A DNA stretch of 64,000 nt from Aurantiacibacter sp. MUD61. GTDB taxonomy: Bacteria; Pseudomonadota; Alphaproteobacteria; Sphingomonadales; Sphingomonadaceae. Shown here piece by piece: positions 16,936-25,805 of this stretch. Position numbers and translations under genes: made by a program. The stretch's first letter is position 1; every line of letters starts with the position of its first letter. The notes under the pieces were generated by a model. That model made no database searches. It was given only the letters and a program-made list of their open reading frames with translations, and had not been told where the DNA came from. Location of the stretch: the NCBI RefSeq assembly GCF_027912455.1, contig NZ_CP115446.1, positions 1 to 64,000 on the forward strand, given 5' to 3'.

Positions 16936-19536
16936 ATGTTCCGCCTGCTGCTTGCTGCTTTCGCTTCCCTTGCCGTGATGGTTTCACCCGCAGCGGCGCA
17001 AAGCTTCCTTGAAGGCAATTTCGAAGAGAGCATTCCGACGCTGGAAGAAGTGGCTGGCCATCGATCCGGCGAGCAGATCACCCGGCCCGACATGGTGCTG
17101 CGCTATATGGAAGCGTTGGCCGAAGCCGCGCCCGAGCGGATGCGGATTGTGGAATATGCGACGAGCTGGGAAGGTCGCCCGCTTGTCTATGCGGTCATCA
17201 CCAGCCGTGCGAACATGGCGCGCATCGATGCTATCCAAGCCGATATGCAGCGCATCGCGAACGGCGGGGCCCCGGGGGCGGACAGCGTGCCTGTCACCTG
17301 GCTTTCCTACGGCGTGCATGGCGATGAGATCAGCTCGTCCGATGCGGCGCTGGCGGTGGCCTACCACCTGCTGGCAGCACAGGGGGACGAGCTTGTTGAC
17401 CTGATCCTCGGCAATAGCGTGGTGATTATCGATCCCTCGCAAAACCCCGATGGGCGGGCGCGTTTCACCAATTCCTATTACGCGCAGCTGGGCATTGCGC
17501 CTTCGGGCAATCGTTACACGGCGGGGCATGACCAGCCGTGGCCGGGCGGTCGCTACAACCACTATTTGTTCGACCTCAACCGCGACTGGTTTGCCCTCAC
17601 CCAGCCCGAGAGCGTGGGCAAGGTTGCCGCTGTGCGCGACTGGAATCCTGTCGTGCTCGTCGATGCGCATGAGATGGGCGGCGACAGCACCTATTTCTTC
17701 CCGCCGTCTGCCGATCCGTTCAATCCGTACATCACCTCCACCCAGCGTGAGCGGCAGGGCTTGCTCGGCCGGAACATGGCGGCGTGGATGGACCGCATCG
17801 GGGAGCCCTATTACACACGCGAAGTCTTCGATGCGTTCTACCCCGGCTATGGCGACACGTGGCCGACGCTGAACGGGGCGATCGCGATGACGTTCGAGCA
17901 GAGCAGCGCGCGCGGCCTTGTGTGGGAGCGCAGCAATGGCGAGCTGCTGACCTATGGCGAAGGCGTGCGCAATCACTTCGTCACCTCCATGGCGACGGCA
18001 GAGACGGTGGCGCGCAATGCCGATCTGTTCCTTGGCGATTATTCCGAATACCGCCGCAGCGCGGCCGCCGGAGCCGTGGGCAGCGGCTGGTTCGTGATCG
18101 ATCTGGCGGACCGCACGTGGAATGCGGAGGCCCTCGCGCGGCGCCTCGTCCATCAGGGTGTCGCCGTGGGCCGCGTGGCCGGACCTGCCACTGCATGCGG
18201 GCGTAACTATCCCGAAGGTTATCTCTCGATCTCCATGCGCCAGCCGACCGCGCGGTTGATCCGCAGCCTGCTGGACCGCGATGTGCAATTGCCTGCCGAC
18301 TTTGTGGAAGCGCAGGAAGCGCGCCGCGCGAGCGATCTGCCGCATGAGATTTACGATACCACCGCCTGGTCGGTCGGCCAGATGAGCGGGCTCGACATCG
18401 CGCAATGCAGCTCTGCCGCGAGCGGGGTTGCAGTGAGCGCCGATGCGCCGCTGCCCAACCGCGCCGATGCGCCGGGTGCGTTCGGTATCGCCGTGCCGTG
18501 GACCGATAGCGGACAGGTGCAGCTCGTCGCCCGCGCGCTTCAGGCTGGCTTGAAGGGCCGCTCGACCGATACGGCCTTCACCGTGGGCGGCGAGACCTTC
18601 CCGCGCGGTTCGGTGGTGTTCACCCTGTCCGAAAATGGCGGATCGCTCGATACGCTGGTCGAACTGGCGCGCGAGATCGGGGCGGAAACGCGCCCGCTCG
18701 CCTCCGGCTGGGTCGATGACGGCCCCAACCTCGGCAGTGACAGCTTCGTGCTGCTGCAAACCCCGCGCATCGCGATGCTGTGGGACGGCAACATCTCCCC
18801 GCTCTCTGCCGGGGCGAGCCGCTATGTGATCGAGCAGCGCTTCGGCCTGCCCGTCGCGCCGATCCGCGTCGACAATGTGGCGCGCGCGCAGTTGGGCGAT
18901 TTCGACGTGCTGCTGGTCACCGATAGCTTTGGTCTGCCTTCTGCGGCCCGCTCCGCCATTGCGCGCTTTGTGAATGATGGCGGCGTGCTGGTGACCTACG
19001 GCAATTCGCTTGCGAGCTTTGCCAGCGGCGATGATGCCCTCTTCGCCACGCAGCGCGAGACGGTTCTGGGCGGCGATCCGAAGGAAGAAGAGGCAGACGG
19101 CAGCAGCGCCCCCGGTATCGCGTTCGAGGATGCGGACGATTATCGCGAAGCGATCCTCGACCAGACCCGTCGCCCCGATACCCTGCCCGGCGCATTGCTC
19201 AACACGGTAGTGGATGGCGAGAATTTCCTCGCCGCCGGATACGATGGCTCGGCCCCCACGGTATTCGCGAACGGATCGCTGATCCTCACTCCGCTGACCC
19301 TGTCGGACGGGGTGAATGTGGTTCGCTATGCCGGACCAGACGACCTGGTCGCATCGGGCTATGTCTGGGACGAAAACCGCCGCCAGATGGCGTTCAAGCC
19401 CTATATGATTGCCCAACCCAACGGCCGCGGCCTCGCCATCGGTTTCGCGCATGATCCCACGGTTCGCGGATATCTCGACGGGCTGGACTTGCTGCTGGCG
19501 AATGCGGTGCTGGTCGCGCCCTCAAGAGTGAAGTAA
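16936..19536 (+). CDS. secreted M14-family zinc carboxypeptidase
   Basis: Protein of 866 residues with a signal peptide (about 1-22, AAAQS). The M14 catalytic domain spans about 35-370: zinc ligands in HGDE (His128, Glu131), the third ligand in DAHEMGGDS (His245), an NPDGRAR loop (170-176) and the catalytic Glu in AMTFEQSS (Glu321). The C-terminal 450 residues resemble a glutamine-amidotransferase-like fold region (FDVLLVTDSFGLPSAARSAI). Such large M14 proteins are exported and trim peptides. GGAGA precedes the ATG. It is a single gene divergent from the LysR regulator. Confidence 0.88.
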   Translation: MFRLLLAAFASLAVMVSPAAAQSFLEGNFEESIPTLEEVAGHRSGEQITRPDMVLRYMEALAEAAPERMRIVEYATSWEGRPLVYAVITSRANMARIDAIQADMQRIANGGAPGADSVPVTWLSYGVHGDEISSSDAALAVAYHLLAAQGDELVDLILGNSVVIIDPSQNPDGRARFTNSYYAQLGIAPSGNRYTAGHDQPWPGGRYNHYLFDLNRDWFALTQPESVGKVAAVRDWNPVVLVDAHEMGGDSTYFFPPSADPFNPYITSTQRERQGLLGRNMAAWMDRIGEPYYTREVFDAFYPGYGDTWPTLNGAIAMTFEQSSARGLVWERSNGELLTYGEGVRNHFVTSMATAETVARNADLFLGDYSEYRRSAAAGAVGSGWFVIDLADRTWNAEALARRLVHQGVAVGRVAGPATACGRNYPEGYLSISMRQPTARLIRSLLDRDVQLPADFVEAQEARRASDLPHEIYDTTAWSVGQMSGLDIAQCSSAASGVAVSADAPLPNRADAPGAFGIAVPWTDSGQVQLVARALQAGLKGRSTDTAFTVGGETFPRGSVVFTLSENGGSLDTLVELAREIGAETRPLASGWVDDGPNLGSDSFVLLQTPRIAMLWDGNISPLSAGASRYVIEQRFGLPVAPIRVDNVARAQLGDFDVLLVTDSFGLPSAARSAIARFVNDGGVLVTYGNSLASFASGDDALFATQRETVLGGDPKEEEADGSSAPGIAFEDADDYREAILDQTRRPDTLPGALLNTVVDGENFLAAGYDGSAPTVFANGSLILTPLTLSDGVNVVRYAGPDDLVASGYVWDENRRQMAFKPYMIAQPNGRGLAIGFAHDPTVRGYLDGLDLLLANAVLVAPSRVK

Positions 19537-19565
19537 CGCGCCCCTCTCCCTTGGTCATTTTCCTC

Positions 19566-19830
19566 GGCACGCCCATCCGGGCGCGCCATCCTCGGTGCTG
19601 TTCGCTCCGGCGGGACTTCGTTCCGCCTGCGCGGCACCTGCGGGCTTCGCGGTTGCTCGCTGTCGCTAGCCTACGGCCAGCGATCCTCGCGCTTCAGTCA
19701 ATAGATGTCGCGGAGCACGCTCGGCGACCAGCCGAGGGCAAGGGCAAACGCCCGCCCGCAGCGAGCGCGTACCCCGGACTTGATCCGGGGGGAGTGCGTC
19801 TAGCGAGGACGATCGCCCGGATGGGCGATC
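19566..19830. repeat. hairpin-bounded intergenic element, copy 2, with nested REP
   Basis: Copy of 265 bases. The left hairpin is GGCACGCCC-ATCC-GGGCGCGCC (19566-19587, one mismatch); the right one is GATCGCCC-GGAT-GGGCGATC (19811-19830). The inner motifs are ATCCTCGGTGCTGTTCGCT and GTGCGTCTAGCGAGGACG. Near the right end an extra palindrome, CCCCGGACTTGATCCGGGG (19772-19790), interrupts the core; it is absent from the other copies. The element fills the gap between the convergent M14 and apaG genes. Confidence 0.85.
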
Positions 19831-19846
19831 ATGAAACAAACAAAAA

Positions 19847-20263
19847 CTAATTCGCCTCTTCGGCAGGCGCAGCGAGCGGGAAGAACGGAATCGCCACTTC
19901 GACTGGCTCTCCGCCTTCGGCTTCAAAGGTATAAAACCCTTCCATCGAACCGTGATTGGTCGAAAGCTCGCAGCCGGACACGTAATCATGCGTCTGCCCC
20001 GGCGCGAGATGCGGGGTTTCGCCCACCACGCCATCGCCGCTGACGATGTTGACCATGCCTTCCGCATCGGTGATCCGCCAGTGGCGGGTTTTTAGCTGCA
20101 CGCTGTCTTCGCGGCCATTCTCGATCCGGATGTGATAGACCCAGAACCAGCGGCCCGCGCTGATGCGCGATTGTTCGGGCATGAAATTGACCGAGACGCG
20201 CACGGTAATGCCATGCGTAATCGCGACATGCTGGAACAGGGACTCGATGGCTGAAACTGTCAT
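19847..20263 (-). CDS. apaG: ApaG (DUF525) protein
   Basis: Protein of 138 residues, family ApaG: a fibronectin-III-like fold of unclear role, linked in some bacteria to ApaH and Mg or Co tolerance. Diagnostic parts are FWVYHIRIENGRED, LKTRHWRITDAEG, and the strongly conserved VVGETPHLAPGQTHDYVSGC and GSMEGFYTF. Length and ends fit the family. No apaH or ksgA neighbour is present. The gene ends 16 bases from repeat element copy 2. Confidence 0.95.
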   Translation of the reverse strand: MTVSAIESLFQHVAITHGITVRVSVNFMPEQSRISAGRWFWVYHIRIENGREDSVQLKTRHWRITDAEGMVNIVSGDGVVGETPHLAPGQTHDYVSGCELSTNHGSMEGFYTFEAEGGEPVEVAIPFFPLAAPAEEAN

Positions 20264-20341
20264 GCCCCAAAAGGTAGCGGGTTTCCGCGCAGTCTCAAGG
20301 GGGCGAAGGTCGGTAAGATCCTCATTGCCCCCTCGTGCCGC

Positions 20342-22324
20342 TCAATCGGCCGGATTGTGGCGTTCCAGAAAGTCCAGTGCTGCGTCGAAATAGGCCTGTT
20401 CGTCCTCCGGCCCGTCGAAACTATGGCCCGATTCCTCGAAGCTCAGCGTCTCGATGTCCACTTCGGCACGGTTCGCGCGCGACAGCATCAGTTCGTACTG
20501 ATCATACGGCACGATCTCGTCTTCCTCGCCATGGACCAGCAGGACCGGGCGCGTCAGGCGCGCGACCTGCACGGCGGGCGAAACATCGTCGAGATCGAAA
20601 TCGGTCTGGTCGCCATCGACGCGGTCCCACCAGCGGCCCTTGTTGCGGCCAAACAGGAAATCGCGGTCATATTGCAGCTGGCGCTCGAAATGCATGACAC
20701 CGGCAAAGCTGATGGCGCAGCGATAGATCTCCGGATTGCGGATCGCACCCCATACGGCGGCAAAGCCGCCATAGCTCTCGCCCCAGATGCACACCCGGTC
20801 GGGATCGACGATCCCTTCAGCGACCAGATGCGCCACGGCATCGTCGAGATCGTCCTGCATGGCGCGGCCGATCTGGCCGTTACCAAGCAGTTCATAGGCC
20901 TCGCCATAGCCGCCTGACCCTCGGAAATTGGGCTGGATCACGGCATAGCCGCGATTGGCCATCAGCTGGACCATATCGTTGTATCTGTCGGTGTCGCGAA
21001 CGCCGAATGGCCCGCCATGCGGATGCACGATCAACGGCAGGCCGGTTTCCCCGCGCCCGCGTGGCAGCGTCAGATAGGCAGGGATCTCAGTCCCGTCGCG
21101 CGCTTCGTATCGGATCAGGCGCGGCCTCACGAGGGCTTCCTGTGGCACTTCGGGGCGATATTCGGCGAAGAGGCCCAGATGCCGCGTTTCGGGAGTGAAC
21201 GCATAAAGCGCACCGGGATAGTCCGGACCCGATTGCAGTACCAGCATCCGGCTGCGGTCGCGCGCCGTATCGAGGATCGTCACACGGCTGCCGGTAAGGG
21301 CATTGCCAAGCTGTTCGCGCCAGCGCCGCAGCTCCGGATCGATCCATTCGCGGCGGTAATTGTCGCCCGCATAGCCAACGCCAATGGGGTTGCCCGCTTC
21401 ATCGAGGACGACGCTGGTCACATCCTCATCTTCCGAGGCGAACACCACATCGCCGACTTCGCCGGTGCTGAAATCGAATTCCATGAGCGCCCTGCGGTCC
21501 GCCCCTTCCGGAATGCCGAAAGTGTAACCCGTGTCTCGCCCGGAGCGCAGACCGCCGAAATTCCAGTATTCGAAGGCATCCTCATCGTCGGCGCGGGTGC
21601 GCGCGACGGTGCTGAAACTGTTCTGCCCATTGCTGCGATAGAGCAGCCGGTAACGCCCACGGCGATAGACGGCGATGCCCATGCGGACGGTGCCCGTTTC
21701 ATCGGCGATCCAAGAGAACACATTGTCGCGATCTTCCTGGACGGTACGAGGCTCGGGCGCCCCTGCCGACAGATTGGTGAGATCGAAGCGATAGACTGCC
21801 GGCCAGGACCGCGTGCCGCGCGCCATGGATACGAGAACGAAGTCGCCTTCGGGATCGATATGGATAATGTCATCGCCATCGAAAGACATGCGCGGCAGCA
21901 CCAGCGGAGCCATGGCATTGGTGCCGAGTTCATAGGCGATCAGGCGCGAAGAGGTGTAATCGCGGCGTTCTTCACGCCGATTGACCGACAGAAGGATGCG
22001 GTTGTTTCCGGCCCAGCGGAAGAAGTTGAACAGGTCCTGGTCGCCAATGTGCGTTCCGTCGACAAGTTCGCCATTCGAAGCGTCGTAAATGCTCAGGTAC
22101 AGCGCATCATTCGCCATCATGGTGAAAGCGAATTTGGACCCGTCGGGCGAGAGCTGTGCGCCGCGCATCTGCGATTGCGAGGAGAATGCGCTGGTGGGGA
22201 TTTCCGGCGGAATATCGGACGCGCCAACCTGCGCCTGAGACGCTGGCTCCTGCGCGAAACCACTCACAGGCATAGCGAGAATGAGCGCGCCAAACATGGC
22301 GGCTAGCGGAACGGAAAACTTCAT
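20342..22324 (-). CDS. exported S9 prolyl oligopeptidase-family peptidase (paralogue 1)
   Basis: Protein of 660 residues from the Met at 22324, with a signal peptide (about 1-24, GFAQE). The N-terminal two thirds form a beta-propeller. The alpha/beta hydrolase domain carries the S9 triad: Ser in GESYGG, Asp in HGEEDEIVPY, His in ESGHSF. HPHGGPFG and FRGSGGYGEAY are oxyanion and flap motifs typical of S9C. It lies 124 bases downstream of a close paralogue in the same direction. Proline-containing peptide cleavage in the periplasm is likely. Confidence 0.88.
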   Translation of the reverse strand: MKFSVPLAAMFGALILAMPVSGFAQEPASQAQVGASDIPPEIPTSAFSSQSQMRGAQLSPDGSKFAFTMMANDALYLSIYDASNGELVDGTHIGDQDLFNFFRWAGNNRILLSVNRREERRDYTSSRLIAYELGTNAMAPLVLPRMSFDGDDIIHIDPEGDFVLVSMARGTRSWPAVYRFDLTNLSAGAPEPRTVQEDRDNVFSWIADETGTVRMGIAVYRRGRYRLLYRSNGQNSFSTVARTRADDEDAFEYWNFGGLRSGRDTGYTFGIPEGADRRALMEFDFSTGEVGDVVFASEDEDVTSVVLDEAGNPIGVGYAGDNYRREWIDPELRRWREQLGNALTGSRVTILDTARDRSRMLVLQSGPDYPGALYAFTPETRHLGLFAEYRPEVPQEALVRPRLIRYEARDGTEIPAYLTLPRGRGETGLPLIVHPHGGPFGVRDTDRYNDMVQLMANRGYAVIQPNFRGSGGYGEAYELLGNGQIGRAMQDDLDDAVAHLVAEGIVDPDRVCIWGESYGGFAAVWGAIRNPEIYRCAISFAGVMHFERQLQYDRDFLFGRNKGRWWDRVDGDQTDFDLDDVSPAVQVARLTRPVLLVHGEEDEIVPYDQYELMLSRANRAEVDIETLSFEESGHSFDGPEDEQAYFDAALDFLERHNPAD

Positions 22325-22448
22325 GTGAGACCCCTGTTGCGACCGGGCACAGAATATTTGTGCAGCCCGAAATCGCAAGTAGTTTTAGCAACTTCTGCAC
22401 CCGTGGCGATAACCACTGTCCCTATCAGGGTGAACGACTTGGCAGCGC

Positions 22449-24437
22449 TCACTCGGCAGGATTATGTTCTGCAAGGAAATCCAGAAGGGTCTGTAGATAG
22501 GCCTCCTCGTCTTGCCTGCTGAAGAAGGAATGTCCGGAGCCTGCCAACTCGAAGGTTTCCAGTGCAACACCGGCACGCTCGGCACGCTCGACCATCAATC
22601 TATACTGACTGAAGGGCACTGTGTTGTCGCGCCTGCCATGAGCCAGCAACACCGGACGGGTCAGCCGCTCGACTTGGACTGCGGGAGATACATCGTCGAG
22701 GTCGAAATCGGTCTGGTCCCCATCCACACGCTCGCGCCAGCGGCTTGCATTCCGGCCGAAAAGATAATCGCGATCATGATGGAGCTGTCTTTCGAAATGC
22801 ATCACGCCCGCCCAGCTCGCGGCGCAGCGATATATTTCCGGATTGCGAATGACGCCCCAGACAGCTGCGAAACCGCCATAGGAACTGCCGACCAGGCAAA
22901 CCCTTTCCGGATCGGCGATACCTTGTGAGACAAGGTGCGCGACTGCGTCATCCAGATCATCTTGCATTGCGCGCCCGATCTGGCCCCAACCCAGATCCAT
23001 GAAGGATGTACCGTAGCCGCCCGAACCGCGGAAATTCGGCTGGACCACCGCATATCCGCGATTGGCCAACATCTGTACCCGGTCATCGTAACTGTCGGTG
23101 TCACGAATACCGTAAGGTCCGCCATGCGGCATCACGATCAGCGGGAGACCGGTCGGCTCCCGCCCGATCGGAAGCGTCAGATAACCATGGATGGATGTGC
23201 CATCGCGGGCATCGTAACGGATTGCCTGTGGCTCCGAGAGCTGGCGACGCTCGATCTGGGGGCGGAACTCGGCGAAACGGTCCAGTCGATCATCAGCGGG
23301 TGTGTAGACGTAAAGCGCACCGGGATAGGCAGGTCCATGCTCTACCACCAACAGTCGGGACCGGTCCGCGGCTATATCCAATATCCGCACGCGGGGTCCC
23401 GTCAGACGTGTGAGCAGATGTTCATGCATTTGCTGAATGTCGGGATCGAGCCATTTGCGCCGCGTATCATCGCCCTGGTATGACACCGCGAGCGGATTGT
23501 TTCGCTCGTCGAATATCACGGAGGACACATCCTCGTCAGGCGAAGCGAAGACGATATCGCCCGGCTGGCCGGTGCTGAAGTCAAACTCTATCAGCGCGGC
23601 GCGTTCACCGCCTTCGGGTATGCCGATCGAATAGCCTGTATTGGTATCCGAGCGAAGGCCCATGAAGTCCCAAAGGTCGAGCTCGCTTTCCTCATCATCT
23701 ACGCGCGCTTGCGCCACCCGCTCCCATTCGGCTTCCGGCCCGTCTCGGTATTGCATCTGTACCTGGCCACGTCGCTGAAAGCCGACGCCGATCCGGACAT
23801 TTCCGGCCTCATCCGCGACCCATTGGGTGACCCTGCGCTGGGGACGTTCCACGCGAACGGGCTCCGGCGGTGTCTCGGTCGTCAAATCGAAGCGCCAGAC
23901 CGCCGGCGGTTCGTCCCACGACGTGCCGAAGCTTGTCAGGACATAGTTACCCGCCGGATCGAGATGGACGATATTGTCGCCTACAAACGCCATCCGGTCC
24001 GACACCAGGGGGTGCAATACCTGCCGCTCGATATCGAAATAGAACAGCCGTGAATAGCGATACTCGCCGCGATATGTCCCAATCATCGAGAACAGCAATT
24101 TGTCATTCCCGGCCCAGCGGAAAAACCGAAAATCCTGGTCATCGCCTAGGTTCAGGCGGAAGTAGCGCTGCAGCGTGTTGGAATCGTAGACTTCTATATA
24201 AGTGTCGCCGCCGCGCAGGACTCCGTAGGCAAAGCGGTTGCCATCCGGCGAAAGTTGCGCACCGCCCAATGCCGAGCGAAATGAGAATGCGGAAAGCGGG
24301 ATGGTGTCGGGGGTCTCATCATTTGCACCAACTGCATCTGATGCCGCCGGCTTCGTGGCACGAGATTCCTGCCCAATGGCTGGCTGGCAAGCCAAAACCA
24401 AAGCGCCAATTGCTGCAAAAAACGTCCTGAATACCAT
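22449..24437 (-). CDS. exported S9 prolyl oligopeptidase-family peptidase (paralogue 2)
   Basis: Protein of 662 residues from MVFRTFFAAIGALVLACQPA at 24437 (GGGGG upstream), with a signal peptide of about 23 residues. It shares order and many blocks with the gene at 20342, for example the VDGDQTDFDLDDVSPAVQV segment. The triad is Ser in GSSYGG, Asp in HGRRDNTVP, His in AGSGHSF. The pair looks like a tandem duplication that has diverged in the propeller and around the nucleophile (GESYGG versus GSSYGG). Substrate preference may differ. Confidence 0.88.
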   Translation of the reverse strand: MVFRTFFAAIGALVLACQPAIGQESRATKPAASDAVGANDETPDTIPLSAFSFRSALGGAQLSPDGNRFAYGVLRGGDTYIEVYDSNTLQRYFRLNLGDDQDFRFFRWAGNDKLLFSMIGTYRGEYRYSRLFYFDIERQVLHPLVSDRMAFVGDNIVHLDPAGNYVLTSFGTSWDEPPAVWRFDLTTETPPEPVRVERPQRRVTQWVADEAGNVRIGVGFQRRGQVQMQYRDGPEAEWERVAQARVDDEESELDLWDFMGLRSDTNTGYSIGIPEGGERAALIEFDFSTGQPGDIVFASPDEDVSSVIFDERNNPLAVSYQGDDTRRKWLDPDIQQMHEHLLTRLTGPRVRILDIAADRSRLLVVEHGPAYPGALYVYTPADDRLDRFAEFRPQIERRQLSEPQAIRYDARDGTSIHGYLTLPIGREPTGLPLIVMPHGGPYGIRDTDSYDDRVQMLANRGYAVVQPNFRGSGGYGTSFMDLGWGQIGRAMQDDLDDAVAHLVSQGIADPERVCLVGSSYGGFAAVWGVIRNPEIYRCAASWAGVMHFERQLHHDRDYLFGRNASRWRERVDGDQTDFDLDDVSPAVQVERLTRPVLLAHGRRDNTVPFSQYRLMVERAERAGVALETFELAGSGHSFFSRQDEEAYLQTLLDFLAEHNPAE

Positions 24438-24518
24438 GCAATCCCCCGTCCGATTTCGGTTAGGGAACCGATATTTCAATGCAAAGTCAAGGCCATGCCG
24501 CGTCGCGGGTGACAGGTC

Positions 24519-25727
24519 TTAGAAGCCCACCCTGCCCAATGCCCGGTCCAGATCCTCGATCAGGTCGAGCGGGTCTTCGAGCCCCACATTGATGCGCAGC
24601 ATGCCGTCTGCAATGCCCGCCTCTGCGCGGCCTTCTGCGCCCATATTGTAATGGGTGGTGCTGGCCGGGTGGCACATCAGCGTTTTGGAATCGCCGATAT
24701 TGTTGGAGATGTCGATCAGCTCCAGAGCGTTGCACAATGCCATGGCCTGTTCCTGTCCATCTGGCGCGAAAAAGGCGAAAATCGGCCCTGCGGCGACCAT
24801 CTGCTTTTGCGCAAGGTCATGCTGCGGGTGGCTGGCCAGATCGGGGTGGAGGACGCGCAGGCCCTTCTCCTCGAGGAATTGCGCGACCTGCAGTGCATTC
24901 TTGCTCTGTGCGGGGGCGCGGAGGGGGAGCGTTTCCAGCCCCTTCATCACCACCCATGCGTTGAACGGCGCGACGATGGGACCGGTGTTGCGCTGGAAGG
25001 GTGAGAGATACTCTTCGATCCATTCGCGTCTGGAGCACACCGCGCCCGCCATCACGCGGCCCTGCCCGTCCATCAGCTTGGTGGCCGAATAGGCGACCAC
25101 ATCCGCGCCGAATTGCATCGGCTTTTGCAGCACGCTGGTCGCAAAGGCATTGTCGACCACAGTGGTGATGCCCTTGGCTTTCGCGAGGCCGCACACGAAT
25201 TCCAGATCGACGAGGTCCATCGTCGGGTTCGCTGGCGTTTCGAAGAAGAACGCCTTGGTGTTGGGCTGCACCGCGGCTTCCCATGCGGCATTGTCCGTCC
25301 CGTCGATCGCCGTGTGGGTGATGCCGAAGCGGTTAAGCACATTGTCGAGGATCCAGCGGCACGAACCGAATGCCGCGCGCCCTGCGACCACATGGTCGCC
25401 CTGGCTCAGCATGCACAGCAGCGAGGAGGTCATCGCCGCCATCCCGCTCGCCTGCATCAGGCACGCCTCTGCGCCTTCCATCGCGGCGATGCGCTGCTGC
25501 GCCATTTCAACCGTCGGGTTCTTGAAGCGGGAGTACTGCATCCCGTCAGCCTCACCCGCGAAACGCGCGGCCACTTCCTCTGCGGAATCATAGGTAAAAC
25601 CGCTGGTGAGGTAGAGCGCCTCGGACGTCTCCCCATGCTCGCTGCGATGCGTGCCCGCGCGCACGGCTTGCGTCGCAGCGCGCCATTTGCCGGTGGTGGC
25701 GGGATCGGTTCCGGTGCGTTTCTTCAT
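24519..25727 (-). CDS. metZ: O-succinylhomoserine sulfhydrylase
   Basis: PLP enzyme of 402 residues that makes homocysteine directly from O-succinylhomoserine and sulfide, in the cytoplasm, for methionine synthesis. The PLP lysine lies in YSATKLMDGQGR (Lys217); QYSRFKNPTV, ETPANPTMDL and GFTYDSAEE are typical of MetZ rather than MetB. The chosen Met at 25727 gives the family length; upstream in-frame sequence runs into the divergent gene. The 78-base gap to the next gene carries a direct repeat. Confidence 0.92.
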   Translation of the reverse strand: MKKRTGTDPATTGKWRAATQAVRAGTHRSEHGETSEALYLTSGFTYDSAEEVAARFAGEADGMQYSRFKNPTVEMAQQRIAAMEGAEACLMQASGMAAMTSSLLCMLSQGDHVVAGRAAFGSCRWILDNVLNRFGITHTAIDGTDNAAWEAAVQPNTKAFFFETPANPTMDLVDLEFVCGLAKAKGITTVVDNAFATSVLQKPMQFGADVVAYSATKLMDGQGRVMAGAVCSRREWIEEYLSPFQRNTGPIVAPFNAWVVMKGLETLPLRAPAQSKNALQVAQFLEEKGLRVLHPDLASHPQHDLAQKQMVAAGPIFAFFAPDGQEQAMALCNALELIDISNNIGDSKTLMCHPASTTHYNMGAEGRAEAGIADGMLRINVGLEDPLDLIEDLDRALGRVGF

Positions 25728-25731
25728 GGGC

Positions 25732-25780
25732 TCGCCTGTTATCGGGACAGCGCGCGTTTGCCAATTGCCCTTCGCCTGTT
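25732..25780 (-). promoter_or_regulatory. direct repeat AACAGGCGA upstream of metZ
   Basis: In the metZ sense AACAGGCGA occurs at 25780-25772 and again at 25740-25732, exactly 40 bases apart; the second copy ends 4 bases before the ATG. Sulfur genes in this group are often controlled at the RNA level, but the sequence does not match a riboswitch class that I can recognise. Confidence 0.35.
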
Positions 25781-25805
25781 GCCGCATTAACGCTCTGGCA
25801 TAGCG

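Noticed and set aside
16984..19452. An 822-codon open frame antisense to the M14 peptidase gene
   Set aside because: The sense strand has a signal peptide and complete zinc motifs; the antisense frame has low-complexity composition typical of shadow frames.
22409..22436. Palindrome CCCT-ATC-AGGG between the two S9 genes as a terminator
   Set aside because: The stem is only four bases and no T-run follows on either strand.
25728..25805. SAM-II riboswitch upstream of metZ
   Set aside because: The region does not show the conserved SAM-II pseudoknot bases that I know; only a direct repeat is clear.
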